A stretch of 9,856 nt of DNA from Bacteroidales bacterium (GCA_021107975.1 JAIORT010000538.1:1-9856), one strand, 5' to 3'. Numbered from the stretch's first letter, positions 1 through 6,141 are shown. Notes: generated from the sequence alone by a model not told the origin. A program made the numbers and translations.

Positions 1-420
1 TGCGGAAGGGTTGTTATAAAAGATAATGTAGAAATAGGCGCTTGCTGCACTATTGACAAAGGCGTTTCAGGTGATACTATTATTGATGAGTACACAAAAT
101 TTGATAATCATATCCAGATTGGACACGACACTTATGTAGGTAAAAGATGCCTTTTTGCATCGGCTGTTATCATAGGTGGCGTTTCAAAAATTGAGGATGA
201 TGTTACTTTATGGGGACAAGTTGCTATTGACAAAGACCTGACCATAGGAAAGGGCGCTGTTATTTTGGGGACTTCTGCTGTTGGTAAAAGCCTTGAGGGC
301 AACAAGGTATATTTCGGTGCGCCTGCAATAGAAGCCCGTAAAAAATGGAAAGAACTGGTGATGATTAGAAATTTACCGGAGATTTACGAAAAACTAAATA
401 ATATTACAACAGGTGCCTGA
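1..420 (+). CDS. lpxD: LpxD-like UDP-3-O-acylglucosamine N-acyltransferase, C-terminal part (5' end outside window)
   Basis: The reading frame is open from base 1 to a TGA at 418-420 and gives 139 residues. It is a left-handed beta-helix of hexapeptide repeats (for example VEIGACCTID, FDNHIQIGHD, KIEDDVTLWG, TIGKGAVILG), followed by a C-terminal helix with the stretch ARKKWKEL. The NVEIGACCTIDKG and IQIGHD segments align by eye with the E. coli LpxD core. His42 of this fragment sits where the catalytic histidine (E. coli His239) is expected. LpxD enzymes transfer an R-3-hydroxyacyl chain from acyl carrier protein to the 2-amino group of UDP-3-O-acylglucosamine, the third step of lipid A synthesis, in the cytoplasm. 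Many Bacteroidota encode a second LpxD-like protein with wording close to this (VSGDTII, LFASAVIIGGV), so it may be that paralog rather than the main lipid A enzyme. The N-terminal uridine-binding domain is not in view. Its last 17 bases overlap the convergent gene on the other strand. Confidence 0.85.
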   Translation, partial: CGRVVIKDNVEIGACCTIDKGVSGDTIIDEYTKFDNHIQIGHDTYVGKRCLFASAVIIGGVSKIEDDVTLWGQVAIDKDLTIGKGAVILGTSAVGKSLEGNKVYFGAPAIEARKKWKELVMIRNLPEIYEKLNNITTGA

Positions 421-1480
421 AGGGCAATAAAATCCACTCAAAAAACTTCTGTATTGCCGAACGGCGAAGCCATATTTCATAATTAAATTCTTCGCTATTG
501 CTAAGGGTTTCTTTGATATGCTTATCTATTTGATCCAGTACATTTTTCTCCTGGCTTACCACAACTATCTCGTGCTGATACCTGAAACTTCTGTAGTCAA
601 AATTTGGTGAGCCGATCGAAAATACATCTTTATCCACCATCATCATTTTCGAATGGAGGTTGTGTGGCACATAAAATATAATTTTTATCCCGTTTTTATG
701 TAATGGCCCCAGATACCTGTTTCTAAGAATATTAATCAATCCAACGTCGGAATGTTTTGGCATAATTACTTTTACGTCCACACCTCTTTTGGCTGCATCG
801 CTCAATGCTTTTCTTACAAGGAAGCCCGGCAGAAAATACGGTGTCTCGATCACAATTTCATTTTTAGCATTTCTGATCAATTCAATAAACCTTTTTCTTA
901 TTCTTTGTTTAGTTAAAGAAGGAACATCCCTGATAATTTCGTAATTATCCTGAGTAATCTTATAAATTTTAATCAGTTTTTCTAAAACATATTTATTATA
1001 GATTTTAAAATGCTGGAGAAATACTTTTTTAAAAGAGGTTGTCAGTTCCGATTTGATCCTGAGCATTGATTCACGCCAATTAAGCGAATAATCAGTGAGG
1101 TTTGCCGATCCGATATAAGATATTTTATCATCAATAATCAATAGCTTCCTGTGGTTACGCCGATGGTTCTTAGTGAAAAAATCCCAGAAAAATTTCAGTT
1201 TCTGAAAATACCGTACCTCTCCTCCGTTTTTAATTAATTCACTAAAAAAATTTGAGGGAAGCGAAGTACCCCATGAATCCATCAAAATTTTGATATCAAC
1301 ACCTTCTCTACTCTTTCTGGTTAAAGCATCCTTGAATTTAATTCCGATAGAGTCATTGTTAAACCTGTAAGTCTCCAGATAAATATAGTTACTAGCACTC
1401 TTAATATCATTGAGCATTGCGTTGTAGAACCTCAATGGATCATCAAACAGTTTATATTCCGGAGTTAATTTTTCGGGCAT
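404..1480 (-). CDS. Phospholipase D superfamily protein, cardiolipin synthase-like
   Basis: This 358-residue protein has two complete HxKx4D motifs: His110-Lys112-Asp117 (HRKLLIID, followed by IGSANLTDYS) and His276-Lys278-Asp283 (HSKMMMVD, followed by IGSPNFDYRS). Two HKD half-sites form one active site that works through a phosphohistidine intermediate. The IETPYFLP stretch near residue 211 and the hydrophobic, basic tail (FFEWILLPFRHLL) are typical of bacterial cardiolipin synthases, which join phosphatidyl groups to make cardiolipin at the inner membrane. It lacks the two N-terminal membrane helices of ClsA (about 480 residues) and is nearer to ClsB in layout (about 410), but shorter. A phospholipase or other transphosphatidylase role cannot be excluded. 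The start is the ATG at 1480, with an A/T-rich leader and no Shine-Dalgarno sequence, as usual in the phylum. It appears to be transcribed alone. Its 3' end runs into the convergent LpxD-like gene, so there is no spacer for a terminator between them. Confidence 0.85.
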   Translation of the reverse strand: MPEKLTPEYKLFDDPLRFYNAMLNDIKSASNYIYLETYRFNNDSIGIKFKDALTRKSREGVDIKILMDSWGTSLPSNFFSELIKNGGEVRYFQKLKFFWDFFTKNHRRNHRKLLIIDDKISYIGSANLTDYSLNWRESMLRIKSELTTSFKKVFLQHFKIYNKYVLEKLIKIYKITQDNYEIIRDVPSLTKQRIRKRFIELIRNAKNEIVIETPYFLPGFLVRKALSDAAKRGVDVKVIMPKHSDVGLINILRNRYLGPLHKNGIKIIFYVPHNLHSKMMMVDKDVFSIGSPNFDYRSFRYQHEIVVVSQEKNVLDQIDKHIKETLSNSEEFNYEIWLRRSAIQKFFEWILLPFRHLL

Positions 1481-1573
1481 CTGATTAAAAAATTAATAAA
1501 TTGCATACCTCACTTTTGTTTTGGCAATGCCGGTACGAAATTATAAAAAATTGAGCTATCATTAGATAAAAAT

Positions 1574-1606
1574 AATCTGTACAAATCTGAGTAATCTGTG
1601 GTGAAA
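1574..1606 (+). repeat. 33-bp direct repeat, copy 1
   Basis: This copy matches positions 1639-1671 at 30 of 33 bases; the only differences are ACA versus GTT at unit positions 8-10. Each unit is itself built from three iterations of AATCTG (AATCTGT, AATCTGA, AATCTGTGG). Short AATCTGTG-rich intergenic repeats of this kind are, to my knowledge, common in Bacteroidota genomes. Their function is not established. Confidence 0.8.
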
Positions 1607-1621
1607 GAAAAATCCACAGAT
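1594..1621 (+). repeat. Inverted repeat (8-bp stem, 12-base loop) inside the repeat block
   Basis: ATCTGTGG (1594-1601) pairs perfectly with CCACAGAT (1614-1621) around a 12-base A-rich loop. The left arm is the end of repeat copy 1; the right arm is the inverted partial copy in the spacer. No T-run follows, so it does not look like an intrinsic terminator. Confidence 0.55.
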
Positions 1622-1638
1622 GAACCACAAAGAAAAAC

Positions 1639-1671
1639 AATCTGTGTTAATCTGAGTAATCTGTGGTGAAA
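1639..1671 (+). repeat. 33-bp direct repeat, copy 2
   Basis: Second copy of the AATCTG-rich repeat, 65 bases after the first and in the same orientation, with three mismatches. The spacer between the copies holds an inverted partial copy (CCACAGAT at 1614-1621). Confidence 0.8.
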
Positions 1672-1758
1672 AAAATTCAAACTCAAATAAGGGTATCATC
1701 AAGTTGTGGTGTATAAAGAGAGAATTTCAATTATTTAACAACTTAAAATTTATTAATT

Positions 1759-2865
1759 ATGAAGAAATTAAATGTAATTTTAGCATTAGCTGTTTTAATA
1801 ACGGCACTGACATTCCAATCATGTCAAAAAAATGAACTTGACCCTATTGAACAAAATCAGAACATTCTTCCTGAGAGGTTTAAAGTGGACATCCCTAACT
1901 CAATCAGCGGCACATCTTATTACAAAGACTCTAATGTTGATACCTTGCAAGGCAATGACATTTATGAGCACATGCGGAATTTTATCTGGATAGGAGAACA
2001 TGCGGCTGACGTAGTAGGCGATATAATTAATGCAATAAGCCAACACAATTTGAGTCAACCCATGTCATTTTCATACACAAGCGAGGAAGACAACCGTGTG
2101 AAGCATGTTGTAATAATCGAAAATGCAACCTTCGAAGGGCAGTTATGGGAATATAAAATGACAATTACTGACGAAGGTACGCCTGGTATTGACAATGAAA
2201 ATACGGCTATGCAAATTTTCTGGAACAAAAATCCTATCAAAGGAATTGCACTCATGAATCCTTATAACATCGACCGAACCACTCCTGAAGAATATATTGA
2301 AACCATGTATAGAATCGATTACAGCGAAGCCGGAGAGTTTGGATATTCACATCACATGCTCGTATCAATAACCGAGCTTCCTTTGGAAGACCCGCTTGAT
2401 GATCCCTACTCAATGAAAACCATGAAAATGTTTGTCGGGAAAAATGGTGATGCAATCAGCGTATATGGCAATTCAGATCATCCAAATGCAATATTTTTCA
2501 ATGGAGATGTTGGATTTGACTGGGCTTTTACGGCTGCAGGTGAGCAAACAGCCGATATTGGAGTTGCTGAAGTTGGATTGCCTTCAAATACACTCAATGC
2601 TGATGACCGTTATACACTTCTTGTAGAAAACTCAATCAAAAACGTATTTACCGAGCAGATTTATGAAGTATGGCCATGGATCGACAGCACAAGTGTTCAG
2701 GCATATCTTTACAATACCGATGCACCCGGATTTTTCGACCACAATGGTTTCATACAGGGTGGCACTGCTCCAAGCCCGCAATACAATACACTGCTGAATA
2801 TCATAGCCGGTTTAACACCTTACAATCCTGCAATCATAAATGAATTAGTAATAGAGTTTGATTAA
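1759..2865 (+). CDS. Uncharacterised exported lipoprotein
   Basis: I do not recognise the family of this 368-residue protein. It begins with a clear lipoprotein signal peptide: two lysines, a hydrophobic core from about residue 4 to 19, then a lipobox-like FQSC with Cys22 as the acylated residue. It is therefore predicted to be exported, lipidated and held at the inner or outer membrane. The first mature residues (QKNELDP) are mildly acidic, which might favour outer-membrane or surface placement, but this is inference. The mature part is acidic and rich in Tyr, Asn, Asp and aromatic residues, with no internal membrane helix. ILPERFKVDIPNSIS near residues 36-50 looks like a conserved block. 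No catalytic motif is visible. The start is the first ATG, preceded by the A/T leader TAACAACTTAAAAT. It is a single-gene unit ended by a strong terminator and convergent with the M28 peptidase gene. Confidence 0.75.
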   Translation: MKKLNVILALAVLITALTFQSCQKNELDPIEQNQNILPERFKVDIPNSISGTSYYKDSNVDTLQGNDIYEHMRNFIWIGEHAADVVGDIINAISQHNLSQPMSFSYTSEEDNRVKHVVIIENATFEGQLWEYKMTITDEGTPGIDNENTAMQIFWNKNPIKGIALMNPYNIDRTTPEEYIETMYRIDYSEAGEFGYSHHMLVSITELPLEDPLDDPYSMKTMKMFVGKNGDAISVYGNSDHPNAIFFNGDVGFDWAFTAAGEQTADIGVAEVGLPSNTLNADDRYTLLVENSIKNVFTEQIYEVWPWIDSTSVQAYLYNTDAPGFFDHNGFIQGGTAPSPQYNTLLNIIAGLTPYNPAIINELVIEFD

Positions 2866-2883
2866 TTTGTAATGTTCCCTGAG

Positions 2884-2919
2884 AAAAAGGCTGTCAGATT
2901 TATTGACAGCTTTTTTTTT
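2884..2919 (+). terminator. Rho-independent terminator of the lipoprotein gene
   Basis: GCTGTCA (2890-2896) and TGACAGC (2904-2910) form a perfect 7-bp stem around a 7-base loop. Nine T residues follow at once (2911-2919). The stem can be extended by a G-U pair and by five A residues upstream (2884-2888) pairing with the T-run. It lies about 20 bases after the lipoprotein stop codon at 2865. Confidence 0.85.
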
Positions 2920-2992
2920 GGAATTTTCACCGATGGCATTATACTAAAAACGGGATAAATTGTCACATTTTATAAATAGATATGAACCCTTT

Positions 2993-3024
2993 GCAGTCAA
3001 CAGTCGGCAATTGGCAGTCAACAG
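2993..3024 (+). repeat. 11-bp direct repeat pair (GCAGTCAACAG)
   Basis: GCAGTCAACAG occurs at 2993-3003 and again at 3014-3024, a 21-base period, with CAGTCGGC between. CAGTC is the reverse complement of GACTG, the core of the tandem block that begins 14 bases later, so the two blocks could pair with each other. Confidence 0.7.
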
Positions 3025-3037
3025 ATGGTTGTTCGTT

Positions 3038-3086
3038 GATTGAAGACTGAGGACTGAAGACTGAAGACTGAAGAATGGAGATTGAA
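3038..3086 (+). repeat. Tandem array of seven 7-mers, consensus GACTGAA
   Basis: Seven contiguous 7-base units run from 3038 to 3086: GATTGAA, GACTGAG, GACTGAA three times, then GAATGGA and GATTGAA. The centre is perfect and the edges are degenerate, as expected for a microsatellite-like array decaying from its ends. It lies in the gap between two convergent genes, outside any coding frame. Confidence 0.85.
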
Positions 3087-3104
3087 AAAAATTGTCCAAT
3101 TTTA
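3085..3104 (-). terminator. Possible weak terminator of the M28 peptidase gene
   Basis: Read on the minus strand, AAAATT and AATTTT form a 6-bp stem around GGAC, followed by TTT, about 25 bases past the peptidase stop codon. The stem is all A-T, so it would be weak. It is the only hairpin-plus-T arrangement I found at that end. Confidence 0.25.
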
Positions 3105-3128
3105 CTCCGTTAGATGTATAATATGAGC

Positions 3129-4979
3129 TTATTTCGCTTCTGGTACTATCTTTAGCTTCAATTCTTCTCCTGACCGTAAAACAACAATTTCAGTTTCTAC
3201 ATCCGGTTTCAGTTCATTCATAATATTTATAAAATCATAGATGTTTTTAACTTCCTTGCCATTCAAACCAATAACAACATCACCACCCTTGACACCCGCT
3301 TTTTCTGCAGGACCGCCGCCACGTACTCCCTGCACCCCCATTCCGGTATCATCACCGCCGGCATAAACAGGTATTGTGCCTAATGAAACCTTTCTGCCTC
3401 CCTTTGTGCTTTTCGGTCGCCTGAGCTTTACTTCCCTGTAAGTAAGCGCCTGATCCGGCTTCATAAGTTCGTTTATAATCAGTGAAGCAAGTTTAACTGC
3501 CCTTTGCATATCATCGAAATTGATAAATTCCACGTCATCCCTGTAAGTGTGGTAGTCAAGATGAATACCTGAAAAGAAACTGGCAACCGGAATTCCTTTC
3601 AGATAAAAGGAAGTTACATCAGTCGGAAGGTAAGGATCATCAAATAGAGTAATATCGAACTCTGTAATAATGTTCTTGTTTTCAAATATTTTCTTCCATT
3701 CAGTTGCTGACCCCAATCCCTGGATCTCAAGTTTATTGTCATTAACCCGCCCAACCATATCGAAGTTGATGTATGCTTTTACTTTGTCGGCAGGAACAGG
3801 CAACTCGGAGGTAAAAGCAGCCGAACCCAGCAATCCAAGCTCTTCTCCCGACCACAGGCAAAAGACCAGGTTGTAAGTGATGGCATCAGGGTTTTCTTTT
3901 TTTAGATTAGAAAAAAATTCAGCCAACTCAATAACTGTTACAACTCCTGATCCGTTGTCATCAGCTCCGTTGTGTATGTCATGCTTATGCTCTTCATCTG
4001 AGCGGGAATTGGTTTCGCCAAAGCCGAGATGATCGTAATGTCCGCCAATAAAAATATAATCGGCATTTTTATTATTTGAATAAACAACGCCTAAAATATT
4101 GTTATCCTGCTTAACAACTCTCTCTATCTTCGTGTTTATCCGAACTTTTGTTTCCAGTTCAAACAAATGTTCATTTCCTTTTGGGTCTCCCCCTTTCAGG
4201 TTTTCAATGACATTTTCAACCGTTTCATTTTTGGCAGATAAAATACTGTTAGCAATATCTTCGGTGATATTCATTGAAATAATCCCTGAGTTACCTATCA
4301 TTTCTTTAGTTCTTTCGTTATCAATCCTGTCGGTTACAATCAGGATGGCTTTAGCGCCCATCTGTCTTGCCAGCATTTGCTTATAACCACTGGCAATGTT
4401 CCGCTCAAAAAGGTCTTCTTTTTCTTTATCAAGCTCTTTGGGAATACCATCCAGCACCATCACGATTTTTCCATTAACATCTAATGAAGAATAAGAGTTG
4501 TATTGGTAATCATTTTTCCCTTCTACCTTCAAACCATATCCTGCAAAAACCACATTGCTTTCCACTTCCCCGTTCTCGCTGGATGATAGCGGGATATAAT
4601 TATTATTAAGTTCAAGGTTTTTTCCATCCAATATAAATTGATTATTTTCAGGATCAACCCTATAATCCGACACAAAATCAAACTGCCAGAAATAATCTTC
4701 TGCTTCAGCCAATGGTTCCAATCCAAGATAGGTAAAAATAGCAGTAATATAATCCGCAGCCAGTTTTATTCCTTTGCTTCCTGTCATCCTTCCTTCCAGT
4801 TCATCCGAAGCGATATAGGTAAGTTTCTCTTCCAATTCCCCGGCTTTTATGTCCGGGAGAAAATGGATATTCAGTTGCCGCGTGTTTGTTATAAATTGCT
4901 TTTCTGAATTTGTTTCTTCCTGCGACTTAACCGTAACAGCAAATAATGTTATTAAAGAAATAATTAAAATATTTTTCAT
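3129..4979 (-). CDS. Secreted M28 family zinc aminopeptidase with PA-like insert and C-terminal PDZ domain
   Basis: This 616-residue protein starts with a short signal peptide (hydrophobic core about residues 4-16, likely cleavage near Ser19) and has no lipobox, so it is probably periplasmic or released. Residues about 140-300 look like a protease-associated (PA) insert. The M28 core follows with a full dinuclear zinc set: His314 (GGHYDHLG), bridging Asp340 (HNGADDNGSG), general base Glu379 with zinc ligand Glu380 (WSGEELGLLGS), Asp407 (NFDMVGR) and His477 (DYHTYRDD). The assignment follows Aeromonas aminopeptidase, the family reference. Residues about 535-616 form a PDZ domain (MGVQGVRGGGPAEKAGVKGGDVV). 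M28 enzymes remove N-terminal amino acids from peptides, so the likely role is extracytoplasmic peptide digestion; the substrate is unknown. There is no type IX sorting tail. The gene is monocistronic, with a candidate promoter in the shared divergent region. Confidence 0.9.
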   Translation of the reverse strand: MKNILIISLITLFAVTVKSQEETNSEKQFITNTRQLNIHFLPDIKAGELEEKLTYIASDELEGRMTGSKGIKLAADYITAIFTYLGLEPLAEAEDYFWQFDFVSDYRVDPENNQFILDGKNLELNNNYIPLSSSENGEVESNVVFAGYGLKVEGKNDYQYNSYSSLDVNGKIVMVLDGIPKELDKEKEDLFERNIASGYKQMLARQMGAKAILIVTDRIDNERTKEMIGNSGIISMNITEDIANSILSAKNETVENVIENLKGGDPKGNEHLFELETKVRINTKIERVVKQDNNILGVVYSNNKNADYIFIGGHYDHLGFGETNSRSDEEHKHDIHNGADDNGSGVVTVIELAEFFSNLKKENPDAITYNLVFCLWSGEELGLLGSAAFTSELPVPADKVKAYINFDMVGRVNDNKLEIQGLGSATEWKKIFENKNIITEFDITLFDDPYLPTDVTSFYLKGIPVASFFSGIHLDYHTYRDDVEFINFDDMQRAVKLASLIINELMKPDQALTYREVKLRRPKSTKGGRKVSLGTIPVYAGGDDTGMGVQGVRGGGPAEKAGVKGGDVVIGLNGKEVKNIYDFINIMNELKPDVETEIVVLRSGEELKLKIVPEAK

Positions 4980-5031
4980 TTTCTGAATCTTTTATTTTGT
5001 ATTAGTATCTTACTTTTCCTAAAATTAACTG

Positions 5032-5039
5032 CAAAAATA
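5032..5039 (-). promoter_or_regulatory. Candidate -7 box for the M28 peptidase gene
   Basis: On the minus strand this reads TATTTTTG, a match to the Bacteroidota TAnnTTTG consensus, about 53 bases from the start codon. I see no good TTTG -33 element at the expected spacing, and the region is A/T-rich, so a chance match is possible. Confidence 0.35.
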
Positions 5040-5060
5040 TATTAATAATTTTTAAAAATA

Positions 5061-5092
5061 TTAGGTTTATATTTTAAACCTGTTTATCTTTG
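5061..5092 (+). promoter_or_regulatory. Promoter of the membrane protein/regulator operon
   Basis: TATCTTTG at 5085-5092 matches the TAnnTTTG -7 consensus exactly. TTAG at 5061-5064 is one base from the -33 TTTG element, with a 20-base spacer, within the usual range. Transcription would start a few bases after 5092, giving a leader of roughly 20-25 bases to the ATG at 5122. Confidence 0.6.
5063..5081. promoter_or_regulatory. Candidate operator: 19-bp inverted repeat within the promoter
   Basis: AGGTTTA (5063-5069) and TAAACCT (5075-5081) are perfect reverse complements separated by TATTT. The element fills most of the space between the -33 and -7 boxes. A dimeric winged-helix protein bound here would block RNA polymerase, and the downstream operon encodes such a protein. 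Autoregulation is therefore the natural reading, but it is inference from position. Confidence 0.55.
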
Positions 5093-5121
5093 CAACTTGT
5101 TTAATATAAAAATATACAAAA

Positions 5122-5712
5122 ATGGAAACAAACTTTAATGAACAAGACAGCTTACGGGTCATCCGGGAGATGATTGAAAACTCAAAAGCGAAAATCAAAG
5201 ACAACGGATTTTTTTACCTCTTATGGGGGTGGTTGGTTCTTATTGCAAGTCTATCAAATTTTTTTCTTTTGAAAATTGAATTTGAACAAGCCTGGTTACC
5301 CTGGCCGGTTTTGATGATGGGAGGTGGCATAGTTTCAGGAATTGTGGGCTACAGAATTGGAAAAAAGGCAAAGTCCAGAACATTGTTCGATACGACAATG
5401 ATTTACCTCTGGTATGGGTTTTTGGTTACTCTTATTATTATTCTTATTTCTGCAAGTATAGGTAGATTATCCTGGATGGTTACCGATGCACTTATCATTG
5501 CTTTGTACGGATTGGGTACATTTGTTTCAGGAGGTATGCTTAAATTCAAACCACTGATATTTGGCGGGATTTTTAGTTGGGCAATAGCAATTGTAACTCT
5601 TTTCATTCCAGAGCCTTTTTGCTTACTGATGGTAACCCTTTCGATAGTTGTGTCATATCTTATTCCCGGATATATGCTAAAATCAAGATTTAATAATAAC
5701 AGTCATGTTTAA
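5122..5712 (+). CDS. Six-helix integral membrane protein of unknown function
   Basis: This 196-residue protein has a charged cytoplasmic-looking N-terminus (about residues 1-28, likely helical: LRVIREMIENSKAKIKDNG). Six hydrophobic segments follow at about 30-50, 60-80, 93-113, 117-139, 144-162 and 165-186. Positive charges after segment 2 (RIGKKAKSR) and at the C-terminus (KSRFNNN) favour an inner-membrane protein with those parts in the cytoplasm. I see no catalytic or transport motif, and the fold is not recognised. Its stop codon overlaps the start of the winged-helix regulator by 8 bases, so the two are translationally coupled and probably act together. Possibly the membrane protein senses or responds to a membrane signal that the regulator controls. 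The start ATG lies a short leader after a good promoter; there is no Shine-Dalgarno sequence. Confidence 0.75.
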   Translation: METNFNEQDSLRVIREMIENSKAKIKDNGFFYLLWGWLVLIASLSNFFLLKIEFEQAWLPWPVLMMGGGIVSGIVGYRIGKKAKSRTLFDTTMIYLWYGFLVTLIIILISASIGRLSWMVTDALIIALYGLGTFVSGGMLKFKPLIFGGIFSWAIAIVTLFIPEPFCLLMVTLSIVVSYLIPGYMLKSRFNNNSHV

Positions 5713-5995
5713 AAATCTTGATCCATTATTGCACTCTCAACTAAGGCTACAAATCATGTCACTACTTATCAGTGTTGAAACAGCCGAGTTTACCTATCTG
5801 CTTGAAGAAACCGGTGCTACAAAAGGGAACATTAGTGTACAGATCACCAAATTAAAAGATGCAGGGTATATTAAAGTTAAAAAAAAATTCAGGAACAACT
5901 ATCCTCTGACCACCTGTAAAATCACCCCCAAAGGAATTGAAGCATTCGAAAAATATGTAGCGGTAATTTCGGGATATATTAACAAAACGCCCTGA
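5705..5995 (+). CDS. Small winged-helix transcriptional regulator (HTH_34/MarR-like)
   Basis: This 96-residue protein is essentially a single winged-helix DNA-binding domain. Helix 1 starts LLHSQLRLQIMSLL (about 8-21). A helix-turn-helix follows, with YLLEETGA then the recognition helix TKGNISVQITKLKDAGYI (about 39-56). The wing is KVKKKFRNNYPLTTCKIT (about 57-74), and a final helix (KGIEAFEKYVAVISGYI, about 76-92) probably makes the dimer. This pattern fits the stand-alone winged-helix family often called HTH_34, related to MarR and ArsR proteins. There is no separate ligand domain and no ArsR-type metal-binding cysteine pair; the only Cys is Cys71. The start ATG at 5705 overlaps the upstream gene by 8 bases, and the N-terminus MFKNLDPLLHSQLR is typical for the family. 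It probably represses or tunes its own operon through the palindrome in the promoter. Confidence 0.85.
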   Translation: MFKNLDPLLHSQLRLQIMSLLISVETAEFTYLLEETGATKGNISVQITKLKDAGYIKVKKKFRNNYPLTTCKITPKGIEAFEKYVAVISGYINKTP

Positions 5996-6025
5996 CCTAA
6001 CAGGTTGAAAAAAACCTGTTAGGTC
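5994..6025 (+). terminator. Perfect 13-bp hairpin at the operon end (terminator or REP-like palindrome)
   Basis: GACCTAACAGGTT (5994-6006) and AACCTGTTAGGTC (6013-6025) pair perfectly around a GAAAAA loop. The left arm begins in the TGA stop codon of the regulator. No T-run follows directly; the first strong T-run is at 6053-6060. It may therefore be a transcript-end stabiliser or a member of the palindromic intergenic elements with CCTGTTAGGTC/CCTGTCAGGTC cores that I recall from many Bacteroidota genomes. A partial third arm (ACCTGTTA) lies at 6036-6043. Confidence 0.6.
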
Positions 6026-6141
6026 GAAATCCAGTACCTGTTATTTTGCATTGTTTTTTTGTGGGTTCCTCAAATTATGCAACCCTTTTATTTTTCCTTT
6101 TGTCTGAAAAATATATAGAGGTTCTGAATATCTATTTTTTG

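Larger units (their letters stand above)
1481..1758. other. Divergent intergenic region with repeats, no gene
   Basis: These 278 bases separate the divergently transcribed phospholipase D-like gene and the lipoprotein gene. They contain the two 33-bp repeats and hairpin described separately, in an A/T-rich background. No convincing TAnnTTTG promoter box was found for either gene. The nearest for the leftward gene is TAATTTCG on the minus strand (1536-1543), one base off consensus and without a good -33 partner. No RNA gene was recognised. Confidence 0.6.

Noticed and set aside
404..1480. The phospholipase D-like protein as a Nuc-type nuclease or restriction enzyme
   Set aside because: Two HKD motifs in one chain and the cardiolipin synthase-like tail fit a phospholipid enzyme better; Nuc-type nucleases carry a single HKD motif and dimerise.
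1536..1543. TAATTTCG on the minus strand as a promoter for the phospholipase D-like gene
   Set aside because: It is one base off the TAnnTTTG consensus and has no -33 element at the right distance in an A/T-rich region.
1574..1671. The AATCTG repeats as a CRISPR array
   Set aside because: There are only two units, the spacer contains an inverted copy of the repeat itself, and no cas genes are near.
4099..4386. A 95-codon open frame on the + strand inside the M28 peptidase gene
   Set aside because: It is antisense to a well-supported gene, has a composition typical of a shadow frame (Ser/Phe/Ile-rich) and matches nothing I recognise.
5705..5995. The regulator plus membrane protein as a toxin-antitoxin pair
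   Set aside because: The membrane protein is large (six helices) and follows no known toxin pattern, and a regulator placed second is equally common in ordinary autoregulated operons.
6099..6102. TTTG as the -33 element for the propeller gene promoter
   Set aside because: The spacing to the -7 box at 6142 is 39 bases, about twice the normal distance.
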